From NCBI RefSeq assembly GCF_001190785.1, contig NZ_LGSS01000009.1:62001-126000 (forward strand): DNA of 64,000 bases. Direction: 5' to 3'. Every line of letters starts with the position of its first letter. Positions within the stretch are counted from its first letter, which is position 1. Below the pieces are notes generated by a model, which saw only the letters and a list, made by a program, of their open reading frames with translations, was not told the origin of the DNA and did no database searches. Origin of the DNA: Gottschalkia purinilytica (GTDB lineage Bacteria; Bacillota; Clostridia; Tissierellales; Gottschalkiaceae). Below are positions 60,945-64,000 of the stretch, piece after piece. Both the position numbers and the translations under genes were made by a program.

Positions 60945-62300
60945 CTATTTTGCCATTCGTGTATCGTTCCAAAAATTCATAGGCACCATGTCTTTATTTA
61001 TTGTTTCAAATCTATAACCATTAGCTTTTAAATACTCTATAACTTTAGGTAATGCTTCTGCTGAAGTCTTCTTGTCATGAAATAGTATTATCGCCTCTTT
61101 ATGATGAACTATTTGATTTATAGTTGATCTATATATTTGATCAGCAGGAACCCTAGCCTTTTTACTATCTGTACTATCAATATTCCAGTCCCATATACGA
61201 TATCCTTTTGATACTGCTATATCACGGTTTTTTTGTTTTAAGTATGGCTTACTACCATAAGGTGGCCTAGTAAGCTTTGTAGTCTCTCCGATAACTTTTT
61301 CCAGTATGCCATTAGCTTCATCCATCTCTTGAGTAAAAGCTTCAGGATTAGCATATATTAATTTAGCATTATGAGTCATTCCATGTAATCCTAAAGAATG
61401 ACCTTCATTTTTCATTCTTTTTACTGTATTAGAATGTGCATTTATATTTGGTCCTAACATAAAGAAAGTTCCTTTAACTCCATATGCACTTAATGTATCT
61501 AATATTTGTGGAGTATATGCACTTGGTCCATCGTCGAAAGTAAGATATACGACCTTATCTTGAGATACTTGTCTTTCAACCTGTTGAATATTTTTTACCT
61601 CTTTATCTTTAGTATTATTTTTATTAGAATCGCCTTTAGCTTTGTTTTTATTACTTTTAACTTTATCATTTTTAGATTCATTATTTTTAGTTTCGTTATT
61701 TTTAGATACTTTTTTGTCTTCCGAGTTATCTTTAGTCTTTTCTTTTTTATTATCTTCATCGCTTTTATTACTTGCTATAGTAACTTTTTCACCTGTTATT
61801 TCTTCAGATTTTTTACCAAGCTCTTTATCAGTTAACGTAGCATTTTGATTTTTTATTCTAACTATACTAGTTCCAGATATGTAAGATACCTCATAATTAA
61901 AATATTTTGATACTTTTTCAACTGGTATCATAGCTTTTTTATCTTCTCCAATAGTGTTCATTGTAAATTTCTTCTCTTTATTAGTAATAGCCGTGCCGTC
62001 TTTTAAGTTAATTATTATATATTTATCATCTTTAGTAATTATAGTTTTACTTGATACAGAGTTCCACTGTAGCTCTGCCCCTATAGCATCTGCAAAGTCT
62101 TTTATTGGAACAAAAGTATCCTTATCTTTCATAACAGGTTGCTCATCTTTAAAATTTATTAATTTGTCATTTACTGCTACAAAAGCTTTTTTTCCGCTGT
62201 CTTTAGTCTTTGCATCTGAGGATATAGCTCTTTGTGCTATAACTACTACTACAAGTAATAAAGCAAATAGAAAATATGAAAGCTTCTTATATTTTTTCAA
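60945..62300 (-). CDS. Secreted polysaccharide (peptidoglycan) deacetylase with stalk domain
   Basis: 451 residues. Membrane anchor/signal 8-25; copper-amine-oxidase-N-like stalk domain about 38-150 (FVAVNDKLINF, VPIKDFADAIGAELQW); a low-complexity Lys/Asn/Asp linker 175-240; CE4 catalytic domain 248-440. CE4 motifs: TFDDGP (D256, D257), H306-xxx-H310 in GLHGMTHN, RPPYGS (345), WDWNIDS (370) and LFHD (H408). It removes acetyl groups from GlcNAc in the cell wall, often giving lysozyme resistance, or acts during sporulation. TTG start, AAAGGAGGT 7 bases upstream; TATAAT (minus strand, 62348-62353) lies close before it. Confidence 0.93.
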   Translation of the reverse strand: MKKYKKLSYFLFALLLVVVVIAQRAISSDAKTKDSGKKAFVAVNDKLINFKDEQPVMKDKDTFVPIKDFADAIGAELQWNSVSSKTIITKDDKYIIINLKDGTAITNKEKKFTMNTIGEDKKAMIPVEKVSKYFNYEVSYISGTSIVRIKNQNATLTDKELGKKSEEITGEKVTIASNKSDEDNKKEKTKDNSEDKKVSKNNETKNNESKNDKVKSNKNKAKGDSNKNNTKDKEVKNIQQVERQVSQDKVVYLTFDDGPSAYTPQILDTLSAYGVKGTFFMLGPNINAHSNTVKRMKNEGHSLGLHGMTHNAKLIYANPEAFTQEMDEANGILEKVIGETTKLTRPPYGSKPYLKQKNRDIAVSKGYRIWDWNIDSTDSKKARVPADQIYRSTINQIVHHKEAIILFHDKKTSAEALPKVIEYLKANGYRFETINKDMVPMNFWNDTRMAK

Positions 62301-62901
62301 CGGGGTTACCTCCTTTGCTGTATATATATCATTGTTTTCATAATTCCATTATACAACTTTATTTGTCATTTATCTTCTAATTTTGCATAATGTAATTGTA
62401 TTTTTACTATTTTTACAGATTTGTAACTAAAAATATTTTTTTGTTTTATTTTGTCTGATTATGATATGTAAATTAGAATATAAAATAAAGTATTAAAAAT
62501 ATATAATTATATGACTATACAGTCATCTGTATATAAATAAACTTTATATTGATATCCTACCCACTAAATTAGTAGCTAAAGTTATATATTTTAAAATGAT
62601 TTCAGATTATTATTTATATATATCTTTTATATAAAATATCTAATTATTTTTTCATCAATATAAATATATGTTACTTTTTTATCGATTTCTAGTTTAAAAA
62701 GAAGGAAATTTTAGATAATATATAGGGTATTTTACTTCAATCTGTTAAATATGTATTAAATAAGTGAAATGAATGCTTTCAAATTTATAGTTATTTCATC
62801 AAATAATCCTTTATTTATATATACATCTTCATTATATACATTCACGTTACCATTCTTCAATACTTATAATAAATTATAGGATCAAATAATCTAGCTTTAA
62901 T
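62301..62901. other. Noncoding AT-rich stretch
   Basis: No credible gene on either strand. Contains the deacetylase promoter at its left end and a short palindrome ATGACT-ATAC-AGTCAT at 62511-62526 that resembles the half-sites before the ABC-2 operon (48792-48815). Confidence 0.5.
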
Positions 62902-62936
62902 AAAAAACCCCCGAAAATAATTTTTTCGAGGGTTTC
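62902..62936 (-). terminator. Terminator at the trailer side of the CRISPR array
   Basis: AAACCCCCGAAAA (62905-62917) pairs with TTTTCGAGGGTTT (62923-62935) with one mismatch; T6 follows on the minus strand only. It suits a leftward CRISPR precursor transcript. Confidence 0.7.
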
Positions 62937-63100
62937 AATTTATTAGTTATTTACTTTTCTATATTTATTGCTAATTCATTGAAGATAATTTAAATTAACT
63001 AAAAATTTATAGGTTAGTATATAAATTTGACTTTTACTCTTTATACTAATCATACTACTATTTTCCTAAATAACTACTATTAAAAAATGTACTACTATTC

Positions 63101-64000
63101 ATTTAAATACATACTATATTACTGTTCAACAGTTATTTTAAAAAGAATGATGGATAAAGTTCCTAAATTTAAATACATACTATGTTACTGTTCAACGAGA
63201 TTAGATGATTTTTTAAATAGAAATGACCAGTATTTAAATACATACTATGTTACTGTTCAACTAGAATTACAGAGATAGAAGAAGTATATACACGAAAATT
63301 TAAATACATACTATGTTACTGTTCAACAATTGCTGACAATATGTATATTACGAGTTTAGCAAAATTTAAATACATACTATGTTACTGTTCAACTAACAAA
63401 AACATAGGAGTGATAGTTTTGATTAACTTATTTAAATACATACTATGTTACTGTTCAACTTCTACTAGCTTATCTACATGCTGCTTATTTATATATTTAA
63501 ATACATACTATGTTACTGTTCAACAGATTCAGCAACTAGAATAGTGGATATAACAGCAAATTTAAATACATACTATGTTACTGTTCAACTAGGAGTGAGT
63601 GCATTGAAACTTTATTTAAGAGAAGATTTAAATACATACTATGTTACTGTTCAACATTTTCTTAAAATCGTCACAAGCTTCCTTGCAATCATTTAAATAC
63701 ATACTATGTTACTGTTCAACCTTGCACTGCAAGCTCTTTACTTACGTTTTTAAGTATTTAAATACATACTATGTTACTGTTCAACTAAAAGGTAAAGGAC
63801 ATGGTATATTAAAATATAAAAAATTTAAATACATACTATGTTACTGTTCAACTGAATTTACTTCCACACGCTGTAACTGTAAATGACAAATTTAAATACA
63901 TACTATGTTACTGTTCAACATTTTTATTAAGTCTCTATATCTTTCATCTGCAAGTATTTAAATACATACTATGTTACTGTTCAACTCGTATATTAAGGGA
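63101..64000 (-). CRISPR. CRISPR array, type I-B-like repeat, 14 repeats visible, runs off the right edge
   Basis: 30-bp repeats start at 63101, 63167, 63232, 63298, 63364, 63430, 63495, 63560, 63626, 63691, 63756, 63823, 63890 and 63956. On the plus strand each begins ATTTAAATAC and ends CTGTTCAAC. The 13 complete spacers are 35-37 bp and all different. The leftmost repeat has one substitution (A for G at its position 18); the rest are identical. Read on the minus strand the repeat begins GTTGAACAG and ends TATTTAAAT, the orientation of clostridial type I-B repeats. Leader and cas genes should be to the right of the window. Short open frames over the array are artefacts. Confidence 0.97.

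Noticed and set aside
61506-61848. Phe/Ile-rich plus-strand frames opposite the deacetylase linker
   Set aside because: They are antisense of the Lys/Asn-rich linker codons of the deacetylase gene.
57560-62810. Shared 13-mer AAATGAATGCTTT at about 57560 and 62767
   Set aside because: A single match of this length in very AT-rich DNA with no shared context is probably chance.
63087-63886. Several short plus-strand open frames at the right end repeating KYILCYCST or LNTYYVTVQ
   Set aside because: They are translations of the CRISPR repeats; spacing and sequence follow the 30-bp repeat units, with no ribosome sites.

Overview
The window comes from a low-GC, anaerobic, spore-former-type Firmicute of the Clostridia, most likely Peptostreptococcaceae (Clostridioides/Paraclostridium/Paeniclostridium-like). 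I infer this from the very AT-rich DNA, strong AGGAGG ribosome sites with many TTG starts, tyrosine phenol-lyase, anaerobic CO dehydrogenase, the oxygen-sensitive class III ribonucleotide reductase, a CprABC/KR-like peptide-resistance locus and a clostridial type I-B-style CRISPR repeat. No rRNA or tRNA gene was seen. The genus is a guess from gene content only.

Layout. 0-8.4 kb: tail of a nitrate/sulfonate/taurine-class ABC importer, a sodium:dicarboxylate/cystine-type symporter, a YheO-like regulator, BrnQ, tyrosine phenol-lyase with a long leader, and a metallophosphoesterase-like protein that has lost most of its metal ligands. 8.4-16.7 kb: a block of anaerobic and metal-dependent functions: an orphan CO dehydrogenase, a DUF2935 protein, NrdD/NrdG with candidate NrdR boxes, a hemerythrin-like protein and an M28 peptidase. 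16.8-26.1 kb: a minus-strand array of about 13 intact and at least 4 decayed small genes. The recognisable ones (DUF2750, Imm32, DUF4279 twice, Imm26, DUF3969) are immunity-type proteins of polymorphic toxin systems, but no toxin gene is present. This is the most unusual accessory region of the window.

26.4-50.8 kb: envelope stress, metal and peptide defence. It holds a Zn/Cd P-type ATPase, four ABC export systems or operons each paired with its own regulator (a two-component system plus lipoprotein; a TetR-controlled MacB-like pair; a CprABC-KR-like lantibiotic-resistance operon with an E-loop ATPase; an ABC-2 operon beside a NarL-type two-component system), an acetate transporter, an amino-acid ABC importer lacking its ATPase, and a 40-codon membrane peptide with its own promoter and terminator. 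50.9-62.3 kb: a repeat-rich peptide, an Arg/His/Tyr-tailed protein, a membrane protein with an alkaline-phosphatase-like ectodomain next to an MsbA-type exporter, an XRE-TPR regulator divergent from a PcrA-like helicase, a DegV fatty-acid-binding protein, and a secreted polysaccharide deacetylase. A 101-bp inverted-repeat element lies in a 0.8-kb noncoding stretch there.

63.1-64 kb: a CRISPR array (14 repeats seen, running off the right edge). Repeat orientation, a degenerate leftmost repeat and a minus-strand terminator just beyond it all indicate transcription toward the left from a leader and cas genes outside the window.
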